From positions 1 to 64,000 of the forward strand of contig JAIOPH010000036.1 in assembly GCA_021414005.1 (NCBI GenBank): a stretch of 64,000 nucleotides of DNA. The letters run 5' to 3'. Of the stretch, positions 15,963 to 23,453 are shown in pieces. Every line of letters begins with the position of its first letter. Position 1 is the stretch's first letter. A model generated the notes under the pieces. The model was not told the origin of the DNA, did not search any database, and saw only the letters and a program-made list of their open reading frames with translations. This DNA is from Chthoniobacter sp. Lineage in GTDB: Bacteria > Verrucomicrobiota > Verrucomicrobiia > Chthoniobacterales > Chthoniobacteraceae. Made by a program: the position numbers and the translations under genes.

Positions 15963-16745
15963 ATGAAAATCATCGCGGTCGCCAACCAAAAAGGCGGCGT
16001 AGGCAAAACCACTACCTCCGTCAATCTCGCCGCCTGCCTCGCTCACCTCGGCGCGCGCATCCTCCTCATCGACCTCGATCCCCAAGCCAACGCCACCAGT
16101 GCCCTCGGCTTCCCACCGCTCGAAGGACAATCCGTTTACGGTCCCCTCATCGGCCACGGCACGCTCGCCGAAAAAGTCATCCCCACCCGCTGGCCACACC
16201 TTTGGCTCATTCCTGGTGATCTCGAGCTCGTCGGGGCCGAAATCGAAGTCGCCCGCGCCGACGACCACCTCACCCGGTTGCGCGCCGCCATGCAGCCCCT
16301 GCGCGATGATGCCCCGTTCGACTTCATCCTGCTCGACTGCCCCCCTTCCCTCGGCATCCTCATGACGAACGCGCTTGCCGCCGCCGACGAACTCCTCATC
16401 CCGCTCCAGTGCGAATATTTCGCCCTCGAAGGCCTGGGCAAAATTTCCCAAGTCGTCGATCAGATCCGCGACTGCGGAGCCAATCCGCAACTCATCATCG
16501 GCGGCGTCCTCATGACCATGTTCATGCGCAACAACCTCGCCACCTCCGTCATTGGCGAAGTCCAAACCCACTTCGGTGAAGTCATTTTCAAGACCGTGAT
16601 CCCCCGCAGCGTTCGCCTCGCCGAAGCCCCCAGCCACGGCCAGCCCATCCTCGAATACGAACCGACCGGCCTCGGCACCGCTGCTTACAAAGCCCTCGCC
16701 ACCGAATTCCTCCAGCGGCATCCCCTGCCCTCTCCTGCCGCGTGA
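15963..16745 (+). CDS. ParA/Soj-family ATPase
   Basis: The 260-residue protein opens MKIIAVANQKGGVGKTT (deviant Walker A, residues 10-17), then LLIDLDPQANATSALG (about 34-49) and FILLDCPPSLGILMTNAL (Walker B, about 119-136). These are the motifs of Soj-type ParA proteins, which segregate chromosomes or position cargo by ATP-driven cycling on DNA. ATG 15963 is chosen over upstream in-frame starts because the P-loop begins directly there. No parB gene or parS-like palindrome is visible nearby, so its partner is unknown; the gene stands alone between a helicase and a methyltransferase. Confidence 0.9.
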   Translation: MKIIAVANQKGGVGKTTTSVNLAACLAHLGARILLIDLDPQANATSALGFPPLEGQSVYGPLIGHGTLAEKVIPTRWPHLWLIPGDLELVGAEIEVARADDHLTRLRAAMQPLRDDAPFDFILLDCPPSLGILMTNALAAADELLIPLQCEYFALEGLGKISQVVDQIRDCGANPQLIIGGVLMTMFMRNNLATSVIGEVQTHFGEVIFKTVIPRSVRLAEAPSHGQPILEYEPTGLGTAAYKALATEFLQRHPLPSPAA

Positions 16746-16760
16746 CCGCAGTTCCAACCC

Positions 16761-17504
16761 CTACTTGTCTCCTGCCTTCTTTTTGAAAATGATGATGTGC
16801 TGACGCGGGAGCGTGGCAATGGTCTCGGCGTATTCGAGAGCGGGGTGCGCGGTCATTTCTTTTTTCACCTGGGTTTCGCTCATTTTGTGGACCTCCTTGA
16901 TCGGCACTGCCGGGTCTTCCTTCCGGTATTCGACAAAGACGATGCGCCCACCGGGCTTCAGGCCGGCGATCATGTTTTGGATCATCTCGTATGGAAAATC
17001 GAACTCGTGATAGACATCGACCATGATCATCGTGTCGCAGGACGCGGGCGGAAGTTTCGGGTCGGTGATGGTGCCGAGGATGGGCTTCACCGTGGTGATG
17101 CGAAACATGGCCATGCGCTTCATCAGCAGATCGAGCATTTCCTGCTGAATCTCGACGCCGTAGATGACGCCGGTGGGGCCGGTCTTCTTCGCGATCTTCC
17201 GGCTGATGTAGCCCGAGCCACAGCCGATGTCGGCCACGACTTCGCCTTCGCGGAGCTTCAGCGACTCGATCAGCAGGTCGGTGCGTTCCTCCTCCTCGCG
17301 CTCGGGCCGCTCCAGCCAGTCGGCGGCCTGGTGGCCCATGACGTGCGCTATTTCGCGGCCCATGAAAAACTTACCGATGCCGTTGCGGTCATGCTCGGCG
17401 CGGGTTTCGTAGAGTGGCTCCGGCGGCTTGGGCGCGTCGTCCGCGAGCGCGGATACGAGCAGGACGGCGAGGAGGAGCGGGGAGAAAATGCGGAGCATGG
17501 ACAT
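16761..17504 (-). CDS. predicted exported SAM-dependent methyltransferase
   Basis: A 247-residue protein has a class I methyltransferase domain at about residues 70-215: REGEVVADIGCGSGYISRK is motif I, GVIYGVEIQQEMLDLL carries the acidic ribose-binding position, and SCDTMIMVDVYHEFDFP is motif IV. The N-terminus (MSMLRIFSPLLLAVLLVSAL) is a clear signal peptide ending before ADDAPKPPEP. Similar secreted methyltransferase-like proteins occur in planctomycetes and verrucomicrobia. Their substrate, and how SAM would reach the periplasm, are not known. The end of the gene converges with parA. A start at the second Met (17498) is equally possible. Confidence 0.75.
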   Translation of the reverse strand: MSMLRIFSPLLLAVLLVSALADDAPKPPEPLYETRAEHDRNGIGKFFMGREIAHVMGHQAADWLERPEREEEERTDLLIESLKLREGEVVADIGCGSGYISRKIAKKTGPTGVIYGVEIQQEMLDLLMKRMAMFRITTVKPILGTITDPKLPPASCDTMIMVDVYHEFDFPYEMIQNMIAGLKPGGRIVFVEYRKEDPAVPIKEVHKMSETQVKKEMTAHPALEYAETIATLPRQHIIIFKKKAGDK

Positions 17505-17562
17505 GGGCGGATGAAAGACGGGCGGAGCAGGGCTGTCGATGGCGGCGACTGGCGACTCGCGG

Positions 17563-18489
17563 CTATGGCGTCACCATCTTGCGCACGATCCAACTGGGCG
17601 TGGCGTTTTTCACCACCATCTGGAGGTCCGTTTGCTTTTTCTTGCCGTCGTCGTCGTAATAAATGGACTCGGTGTTGTTCACGATGCCGACGACCGCCCC
17701 GCGTTCGTCCAGCACCGGGCAGCCGCTGGAGCCTTTGGCGAAGTCGGCGGTGATGGTCATGAACACCTGATCGCCAGCGGTTTCGCGCCAGACCGTGTGG
17801 CGCGCGACGGTGCCGGTGGTGAGCATGTAAAAGCGGTCGTCGGGATGGCTCATGACGACGATGGGCGAGCCGACGGGCGCGGGCGCGAGGGCGAGCGGAA
17901 TGGTGGGAAGTTTCAGATCGGCGGGAAGGTCGAGCTGGAGGAGCACGAGGTCGTTGACGAGATCGGCGGCGAGGACTTCGCGGACGGCAAAAACGCGACC
18001 GTCACGGGTCATGGCGACGAGCCCGCGGGAGCCGCGTTCCTTGGCCACATGATGGCACGTCACGCACACGCCGGTCTCCGCGATGACGAACGCTCCCGCC
18101 GCGACGCTGAACTGGGTTTGCTTGGATTTTCCTTCGCGGTAAAACTCGCCGAGGACCAGCGTGGCCGCCTCGGCGCGGGCGGAGATCTCGGGCCAGCCGG
18201 GCTTTTCCGCTGCGGGCGGGGTGAGTTGCAGCGAGGTCAAGCGGCGGTCGAAAGTCAGCTTTTTGATCCGCTCGGCGGCGAGTAGTTTGCGGCCCTCCGC
18301 CTCGATATAAAGTTCGATCTCGCGGTCGTCGAAGGGCTCACGGGCGACAGGCGCGCGGGCCGTGAGTGCGACTTCTTTCGTCCGCGGCTTGGGCTTGTCC
18401 GGACCTTTGGAAACGCCCGGCGTTTCAGCACCCCAGGCCAGCACCGCGAAAAACGCCGCCAGCGCCATCAACGAAACAGTTTTCTTCAT
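17563..18489 (-). CDS. secreted trypsin-like serine protease
   Basis: The 308-residue protein has a signal peptide (MKKTVSLMALAAFFAVLAWG) and a chymotrypsin-fold domain at about residues 120-305. The triad is visible: His in CVTCHHVA, Asp in DLVNDLVLLQL and Ser in KGSSGCPVLDERG, the last a variant of the usual G-N-S-G-G-P. FVIAETGVCVTCHHV and GAVVGIVNN are the flanking strands. It lacks a PDZ domain, so it is not DegP-like. The start at 18489 is chosen for the signal peptide. It is encoded on the same strand as the exported methyltransferase 58 bp away, and the ecotin gene 5 kb away could supply an inhibitor of such proteases, though no link is shown. Confidence 0.82.
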   Translation of the reverse strand: MKKTVSLMALAAFFAVLAWGAETPGVSKGPDKPKPRTKEVALTARAPVAREPFDDREIELYIEAEGRKLLAAERIKKLTFDRRLTSLQLTPPAAEKPGWPEISARAEAATLVLGEFYREGKSKQTQFSVAAGAFVIAETGVCVTCHHVAKERGSRGLVAMTRDGRVFAVREVLAADLVNDLVLLQLDLPADLKLPTIPLALAPAPVGSPIVVMSHPDDRFYMLTTGTVARHTVWRETAGDQVFMTITADFAKGSSGCPVLDERGAVVGIVNNTESIYYDDDGKKKQTDLQMVVKNATPSWIVRKMVTP

Positions 18490-18557
18490 GCGCGCATGCT
18501 CGGCGAGGCTGCCGCGGATTGCCAGCGCGGTTGCGTGATTGCTGACTCGTCCCGTTT

Positions 18558-19346
18558 TCACTCTCCGAGCGCGCGCGTGAGCAGGCGGGTGAAGGACGCC
18601 GCCGCAGTGTGGCCGGTGGCGACCACTTCGCCGTGATCCAGCGCGCCGGTGCCGAGGCCGGCGGCCATGTTTGTGAGGCAGGAAAAAGCGGCGACTTCGA
18701 GGCCGAGGGCGCGCGCCTGAATGGCTTCCAGCACGGTACTCATGCCCACGGCATCCGCGCCCAGCGTGCGCAGCATCCGCACCTCGGCAGGCGTCTCATA
18801 CTGCGGGCCCGGGAGCCCCGCATACACGCCTTCGTGCAGCACAATTTTTTCGTCCGCCGCGAGCCGCACAAAATGCGCCCGCAGCTCTGGCGCATAGACC
18901 GCGCTCATATCCACGAAGTTCGCGCCGCCCATCAGCGGCGAGGTGCCGGTGAGGTTCAGATGATCGCTGAGCATCATCCACGACCCCGGCGCAAAGTCCG
19001 TTCGCAGCGAGCCCGCGGCATTGGTGAGGACGAGCTTTTTCACCCCGCGCGCGGCGATGAACTGCACGGCCGCCGTGACCTCCTCGGCGGTGCGACCTTC
19101 ATAGAGATGCACGCGCCCCTGCGCGACCAGAACGCGCTTTCCCGCGAGCCGACCAAAGACAAAACGCCCCGCGTGTCCGCTGACCGTCGAGGTGGGCAGG
19201 CCGGGAATCTCTTCGTAAGGAAGGCTGAGGATCGCATCCACTTCGTCCACCACCGCGCCGAGGCCGGAGCCGAGCACGAGCGCCCACTCCGGGTTGAAAT
19301 CGCGGACGGCTTTGGGCAGCACTTCGGCCTCGAACGAAAGATTCAT
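18558..19346 (-). CDS. punA: purine nucleoside phosphorylase (trimeric type)
   Basis: The 262-residue enzyme phosphorolyses purine nucleosides for base salvage. LVLGSGLGAVVDEV (residues about 24-37) is the phosphate-binding loop, STVSGHAGRF holds the conserved His, QGRVHLYEG (about 76-84) and LTNAAGSLR (about 106-114) follow, and GPQYETPAEVRMLRTLGAD with VGMSTVLEAI completes the family-2 PNP signature. Length matches the roughly 270-residue trimeric class. Its start overlaps the next upstream small membrane-protein gene's stop by 4 bp, so it is probably expressed with that gene and panE. Confidence 0.93.
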   Translation of the reverse strand: MNLSFEAEVLPKAVRDFNPEWALVLGSGLGAVVDEVDAILSLPYEEIPGLPTSTVSGHAGRFVFGRLAGKRVLVAQGRVHLYEGRTAEEVTAAVQFIAARGVKKLVLTNAAGSLRTDFAPGSWMMLSDHLNLTGTSPLMGGANFVDMSAVYAPELRAHFVRLAADEKIVLHEGVYAGLPGPQYETPAEVRMLRTLGADAVGMSTVLEAIQARALGLEVAAFSCLTNMAAGLGTGALDHGEVVATGHTAAASFTRLLTRALGE

Positions 19347-19615
19347 GTCAGATTGGTTTCCCGTACGAAGCTATCCTGCGGCTGCTGCAGCGGAGGACGC
19401 AACCACCGCCACCAACAGAACGACAACGGCCAGCCCGGCAATATGAATAGGATGGCGAGCCAGCCGCTTTTTCCGCGCTGCTCCGCATCACGCCAGATCC
19501 AAAGGCACGACCAAATCAACGCGATGATGAGACTGCCAGCGATGGCCTCTTGAAACCATAGCGGACCATCCACATCGACATGAATACCGCAGAGTTCGAT
19601 GACCCCGATCGTCAT
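19343..19615 (-). CDS. small two-helix membrane protein, unknown
   Basis: A 90-residue product starts MTIGVIELCGIHVDVDGPLW. It has two hydrophobic helices (about 22-42 AIAGSLIIALIWSCLWIW, and about 50-70 GWLAILFILPGWPLSFCWW) followed by a charged tail. No family was recognised. Four-base ATGA overlaps on both sides (with panE upstream at 19612-19615 and punA downstream at 19343-19346) make translation within one operon likely and support that it is a real gene. Confidence 0.65.
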   Translation of the reverse strand: MTIGVIELCGIHVDVDGPLWFQEAIAGSLIIALIWSCLWIWRDAEQRGKSGWLAILFILPGWPLSFCWWRWLRPPLQQPQDSFVRETNLT

Positions 19616-20529
19616 GCGTGACGGCCCTTCGTTGCTTGTTGCAAAATCCGGTAGAGCATCTCGAGGCGCGGCATCGTGGCACCCGCGGCCACGCCTTGCC
19701 GCCACGGCTCGCCCCAGATCGCCTCCACTTCCACGGGACGCCCTTCCTGCCAGTCGATCATGGAGGAGGGCTTGTAGCGCTTCATCGAGTAGCTGCGGTC
19801 GATTTGGTGGTCGGCAAAGGCGTCCGGGATTTCGTGGCCCAGCCGGCGCGCGGCGTCGAGCGCTTCGTCCATGAGGTCGCGCGCGACTTTCCGCAGGCCA
19901 TCGTCCGCGAGCACGTCGGCCACGGTCGCGCCGTGGGCGGCGATGGAGAGGCCATTAAAAGGGATGTTCCAAAGCAGCTTGCGCCAGCGCTCGGTGACGA
20001 GGTTTTCCACCGCGCGCGACTCGATCCCCGCCCGCCCAAAGGCGTCCACCACGGCCTGCACCCGCGGGCTCGCCGGACGGCGGAATTCGCCGACGGAAAT
20101 CGAGCCCGCGTCGAAGTGGTCGATCACGCCGGGCGCGGTGCGGTTCAGGCAGACGAAGCAGAGCGCGCCCATCACGCGTTCGCCCCCCCAGCGCTCGGCG
20201 AGGAATTCCTCGTTGCCGAGCCCATTTTGCAAAGTCAGTAGCGCCGTTTTCTCGCCGAGCAGCGGGGGCAGCAGTTCTTCGAGCGCGGCGTTCGCGGTCG
20301 TTTTGAGCGCGATAATGACCAGGTCCACAGGGCCGATTTCCGCCGTCGTGCCAAAGGCGTCCACGCGCGGCACCTCCACGGTCTCGCCGTGGGTGTGGAT
20401 GGTGAGACCGCGCTCGCGGACTGCGGCGAGATCCGCGCGCATGAGGAAGCGCACCTTGCAGCCCGCGTGCGCGAGCATCCCGCCGTAATAACCGCCCACC
20501 GCGCCGGAGCCGACGACGGCGATGTTCAT
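19612..20529 (-). CDS. panE: 2-dehydropantoate 2-reductase (ketopantoate reductase)
   Basis: The 305-residue protein starts MNIAVVGSGAVGGYYGGMLA, a Rossmann NADPH-binding motif with GxGxxG. VIIALKTTANAALEELLPP and LLTLQNGLGNEEFL are the ApbA/PanE N-terminal domain blocks. The C-terminal catalytic domain includes TERWRKLLWNIPFNGLSIA with the expected Lys and Asn. The enzyme reduces ketopantoate to pantoate for coenzyme A synthesis. An in-frame ATG 15 bases upstream (20544) is an alternative start. Many PanE-like paralogues have other substrates and no other pan gene is nearby, so the exact substrate is inferred. Confidence 0.82.
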   Translation of the reverse strand: MNIAVVGSGAVGGYYGGMLAHAGCKVRFLMRADLAAVRERGLTIHTHGETVEVPRVDAFGTTAEIGPVDLVIIALKTTANAALEELLPPLLGEKTALLTLQNGLGNEEFLAERWGGERVMGALCFVCLNRTAPGVIDHFDAGSISVGEFRRPASPRVQAVVDAFGRAGIESRAVENLVTERWRKLLWNIPFNGLSIAAHGATVADVLADDGLRKVARDLMDEALDAARRLGHEIPDAFADHQIDRSYSMKRYKPSSMIDWQEGRPVEVEAIWGEPWRQGVAAGATMPRLEMLYRILQQATKGRHA

Positions 20530-20630
20530 GTCAGATAGATTCATCGCGCCGAAAATCCCCGCCCACCCGCCCACTTGCAATCCCGTATCCGGCGGCGCGG
20601 TGGAAAAATCCAATCCATGCCATCCTGAGC

Positions 20631-20681
20631 GGAGTTCCCGGTGGGGGCAGGCGGAGGGAACGGAGTCGAAAGACCTCTAAC
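20631..20681 (+). repeat. CATCCTGAGCGGAGT repeat R5 (single copy)
   Basis: This copy runs from CATCCTGAGCGGAGTTCCCG to AAAGACCTCTAAC. Unlike the other copies it has no inverted partner nearby. It lies between panE and the Cys-rich lipoprotein gene. Confidence 0.85.
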
Positions 20682-20716
20682 TTTCGTGGCGGAGGCGGTG
20701 CGGAACTTTTTCCCCT

Positions 20717-20766
20717 CGTTCCGCGACTCCATCGCGGAACGCCCTTGTCCCCGCAATTCCATTGCG
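20717..20766. repeat. two adjacent hairpins
   Basis: The first hairpin has 10-bp perfect arms (CGTTCCGCGA / TCGCGGAACG, loop CTCCA, 20717-20741). The second has 6-bp arms (CGCAAT / ATTGCG, loop TCC, 20752-20766). Neither is followed by a T-run. They fall in the 342-bp gene-free interval 20545-20886, which otherwise holds repeat R5 and presumably the promoter of the lipoprotein gene. Confidence 0.7.
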
Positions 20767-20886
20767 TCCGGCCCCGCGACACCTCTCGATCACACAACGC
20801 AGTGACCCACACGCGTGCCAAAATCGAGTTTCCTCATGCGGGAAAATCCTCTCGCCTTTCACTCCAGCGCCTGCCATTTTCCGCCC

Positions 20887-21060
20887 ATGAAAATTCTCTC
20901 ACTCATCCTCGCCACCGCCACCCTGAGCTTCGCGTCCTGCGCGTCCGCTCCGAAAAAATCCGAATGCTGCGCCGAGAAATCCGGCAAGTGCTGCGAAAAG
21001 GGCAAGACCAAGGCCTGCCCTTCGCACGACACGCACTGCGCGAAAAAGAAGTCGGCATAG
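20887..21060 (+). CDS. 57-residue cysteine-rich lipoprotein
   Basis: MKILSLILATATLSFASC is a lipoprotein signal with the modified Cys at residue 18. The mature part of about 40 residues contains paired cysteines (SECCAEKSGKCCEKGK) plus ACP and a D-T-H-C motif, making seven cysteines with two histidines, and ends in KKKSA. This composition suggests metal (Cu, Zn or Cd) binding at the outer membrane, which is inference only. A strong terminator follows 22 bp after the stop. The signal peptide resembles that of the following Dabb-family gene. Confidence 0.75.
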   Translation: MKILSLILATATLSFASCASAPKKSECCAEKSGKCCEKGKTKACPSHDTHCAKKKSA

Positions 21061-21082
21061 CCGATCTCTGCCGCACGCTTTG

Positions 21083-21121
21083 ACCCGGCCTGGGAGGCGC
21101 TCCCTCCCGGCCGGGTTTTTC
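21083..21121 (+). terminator. rho-independent terminator after the Cys-rich lipoprotein gene
   Basis: ACCCGGCC pairs with GGCCGGGT and GGGAGG with CCTCCC around CGC(T), giving a 14-15 bp GC-rich stem followed immediately by TTTTT. Position and structure are those of an intrinsic terminator on the plus strand. Confidence 0.88.
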
Positions 21122-21150
21122 CGTTTCACCCCATCTCCAAATCCATTCCC

Positions 21151-21519
21151 ATGAAAATCCTCTCCATCCTCCTCGCCACCGCCCTGCTCGCCGTCTCCGC
21201 TCTTGCCGCCGACGGGCCCATCCGCCACGTCGTGCATTTCAAATTCAAGGCCGACGCCGACAAGGCACAGGTCGCCAAAGTCGTTACAGAGTTCGCCGCG
21301 CTGAAAGGCAAGATTCCCGTCGTGGAAGCCCTCGAATACGGCACCAACGTCAGCCCCGAAAAACACGACAAGGGCTTCACGCACTGCTGGATCGCCACCT
21401 TCAAAAACGCCGCCGACCGCGACGCCTATCTCGTGCATCCCGATCACCAAGCCTTCGTCGCCCTGCTCAAGCCCGTCCTCGAAGACGCCCTCGTGATTGA
21501 TTTCGTGGTGACTAAATAG
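21151..21519 (+). CDS. secreted Dabb-family (stress-responsive A/B barrel) protein
   Basis: The 122-residue protein has a signal peptide (MKILSILLATALLAVSALAA) and one Dabb domain: IRHVVHFKFKADADKAQVAK, then YGTNVSPEKHDKGFTHCWIA, FKNAADRDAYLVHPDHQAF and VLEDALVIDFVV. Dabb proteins form dimeric ferredoxin-like barrels; biochemical roles are known for few of them. The preceding terminator makes it an independent transcription unit. The first 12 codons closely resemble those of the Cys-rich lipoprotein gene 264 bp upstream. Confidence 0.85.
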   Translation: MKILSILLATALLAVSALAADGPIRHVVHFKFKADADKAQVAKVVTEFAALKGKIPVVEALEYGTNVSPEKHDKGFTHCWIATFKNAADRDAYLVHPDHQAFVALLKPVLEDALVIDFVVTK

Positions 21520-21535
21520 ACCGCGCGCTCGCGCG

Positions 21536-21669
21536 GAAAAGGAGCGGCGTGCTTCCAGCCGCCGAACTCCGGCCGCGGCGGAGGCGCACGGAGACTTTGG
21601 CGCGGGCGGGAAGAAGTTGGGCGCTCTGCGCTTTTGTGGGACGGCGGCTGGAAGCTCGCCGCTCCTTTG
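21536..21669. repeat. fold-back element
   Basis: GGAGCGGCGTGCTTCCAGCC (arm 21536-21563) and GGCTGGAAGCTCGCCGCTCC (arm 21642-21669) are inverted copies differing at one base, separated by about 78 bp. A perfect 7-bp CCGCGCG/CGCGCGG hairpin lies directly before it, after the Dabb stop. Such inverted pairs are the form of non-autonomous mobile repeats. Confidence 0.75.
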
Positions 21670-21725
21670 GTGCATCCGCCGGTGGTGCGGCTTGACCTTT
21701 CGGGGCTGGCTCCCATGCTTCCGGT

Positions 21726-22241
21726 ATGCGTTCGCGTCTTCTCCCCATTTTTCTCGCGCTGGCGCTGCTGCCGCTGGCGCAGTTGCTCTACCCCGGCTGC
21801 GCCACGGTCGTTGACGGACCAACGCAGCAGATCCGAGTGAAGAGCAAGCCGAAGGGAGCGCAGGTTTTTCTGAACGGCAAACCCGTCGGCGTGACTCCGG
21901 TGACGACGAGAGTAAGCCGCTGGGGCTGGCATCGGATTCGGATCGAAATGCCGGGCTTCGAGCCGTACGAGGTGAGCTTGGAAAAGCATTTCAATGGCAA
22001 TGCCGGAGGCAACCTGTTCATCGGCGGTGTCTGGATCGTCATCGATGCTCTCACCGGCGCGATCTACGACCTCGGAGTTTCGTCCGAGGAACAGCGGAAG
22101 CTGGTGAACAACGAATGGGAAAAAGGAGATCCGCACGGTGGGGCGATTTTTTCGCCATACACGCGGGTCATCACGGTCGGTCTGCATCCGGCGGGACCGG
22201 TTGGACCCGCGCAGAAAATCGGCCAGATGAAACGGAAGTGA
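21726..22241 (+). CDS. PEGA-domain lipoprotein-like protein
   Basis: The 171-residue protein has an N-terminal hydrophobic signal (residues 1-24) ending near LLYPGC, a possible lipobox. A PEGA domain follows (about 35-80): RVKSKPKGAQVFLNGKPVGV then TPVTTRVSRWGWHRIRIEMP. PEGA domains are small beta-sandwiches on surface proteins, thought to bind extracellular partners. The middle part contains GGNLFIGGVWIVIDALTGAI, a possible membrane-associated stretch also seen in similar lipoproteins. No operon partner is visible. The fold-back element lies just upstream. Confidence 0.75.
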   Translation: MRSRLLPIFLALALLPLAQLLYPGCATVVDGPTQQIRVKSKPKGAQVFLNGKPVGVTPVTTRVSRWGWHRIRIEMPGFEPYEVSLEKHFNGNAGGNLFIGGVWIVIDALTGAIYDLGVSSEEQRKLVNNEWEKGDPHGGAIFSPYTRVITVGLHPAGPVGPAQKIGQMKRK

Positions 22242-22259
22242 GCGCGCCGCTTGGGTGCT

Positions 22260-23336
22260 CTACTCCGTCTCCGCGCGGTTCACGGCGTCGATGAGCTGGC
22301 GGATGCGGCCGAAGTTTTTCCGCTTCGGCGCGAGCACGAGGCGCGGGAGAGCGGCGAGCTCGGGTTCGTTGTGCTCCTCGGGGAGCGCGGCGCTTTGCAC
22401 GATCTCCCCGCCGACCAGGATGTCCGCGAAGTCGCGGTTGAGCTGCACGATTTCCAGCGGGAGCAGCTTTTTCTCCAGCCGCAGGACGAGCCGCTGGCCC
22501 ACCCAGCGGTAACTGCGGAAGACGCGGTAGAACTGCACGATCTCCGCGATCGCGTCGTCCACGTTGTGCGTCATTTTGAAAAGGTGGAAGTCGTCGGGCG
22601 AGATCAGGCCGAGCTGCAGCAGATCCTCGCGGAGAAAGCGCTGCCACGTTTCCCAATAGCGTCCGCCCGGTTTGTCCACGCAGACCACGGGAATGATGCG
22701 CGCCTTGCCCGTCTGCATGAGCGTGAGCACCTCGAAGCCCTCGTCCATCGTGCCGAAGCCGCCGGGAAAGAGCGCCACGGCGTGCGTCTCCTTGAGGAAG
22801 TTCAGCTTGCGGGTGAAGAAGTAGTTGAAATTGATGAGCTTCGGGTCGCCGTGGATGATTTCGTTGGCGCGTTGCTCAAAGGGCAGGCGGATGTTCAGGC
22901 CGAAGCTGTTCTCCCGGCCCGCGCCGCGCTGGGCCGCGCCCATGATCCCCTCGCCGCCGCCGGTGATCGTCATGTAGCCGTGCTCCGCGTGCATGCGGCG
23001 CGAGAACTCCTCCGCGGCCTGATACTCCGGCTCCGTGGGGGCCGTCCGCGCCGAGCCAAAGACCACCACCTTGCGCCGGTGCCGGTAGGGCGCAAAGGCC
23101 TTCGCCGCATAGCGCAGCTCCCGCAGCGAGCGGCTGAAGAGCTTCAGGTCCGCCGTCGTCGTCTCGTCACGCCCGAGTTTCAGCGACGTGATGACCATGT
23201 CGGCCACCAGCTCGCAGGCGTTTTCGCAGCCGGCGTCGCAGACGAGCTGGCGCACGCGGTCATCGAGCGCCGGATCGCCGGTGGTGACGCGGCGTCCCGC
23301 CGTGGGGGTGAAAGTGCAGGCCGTGAAATCGGGCAT
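22260..23336 (-). CDS. LOG-family (TIGR00730-like) Rossmann protein with extra N- and C-terminal regions
   Basis: The 358-residue protein has a lysine-decarboxylase-like/LOG core at about residues 85-265. KVVVFGSARTAPTEPEY opens the fold, MTITGGGEGIMGAAQRGAG is the nucleotide-binding glycine loop and ALFPGGFGTMDEGFEVLTL is the PGGxGTxxE signature of cytokinin-activating LOG phosphoribohydrolases and PpnN-like nucleosidases. Core LOG proteins have about 190-230 residues. Here about 80 extra residues precede and about 90 follow, a layout closer to the larger PpnN type. The exact substrate is not deducible. The gene is divergent from aroF. Confidence 0.85.
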   Translation of the reverse strand: MPDFTACTFTPTAGRRVTTGDPALDDRVRQLVCDAGCENACELVADMVITSLKLGRDETTTADLKLFSRSLRELRYAAKAFAPYRHRRKVVVFGSARTAPTEPEYQAAEEFSRRMHAEHGYMTITGGGEGIMGAAQRGAGRENSFGLNIRLPFEQRANEIIHGDPKLINFNYFFTRKLNFLKETHAVALFPGGFGTMDEGFEVLTLMQTGKARIIPVVCVDKPGGRYWETWQRFLREDLLQLGLISPDDFHLFKMTHNVDDAIAEIVQFYRVFRSYRWVGQRLVLRLEKKLLPLEIVQLNRDFADILVGGEIVQSAALPEEHNEPELAALPRLVLAPKRKNFGRIRQLIDAVNRAETE

Positions 23337-23453
23337 GGGGAGGATTTGTGAGTTGAGAGTTGAGTGCTGGGAGAGCGCAGATAGTGTGCGCGCCCGCTCA
23401 TAAAAGGCCCCGCGCCGTCACACTCAACACCGAACTCACGACTTCCTCCACCC

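Noticed and set aside
15963..16745. ParA as evidence for a chromosome origin or partition locus
   Set aside because: No parB, parS-like palindrome, dnaA or gidA gene was seen; an orphan ParA is common and does not mark an origin.
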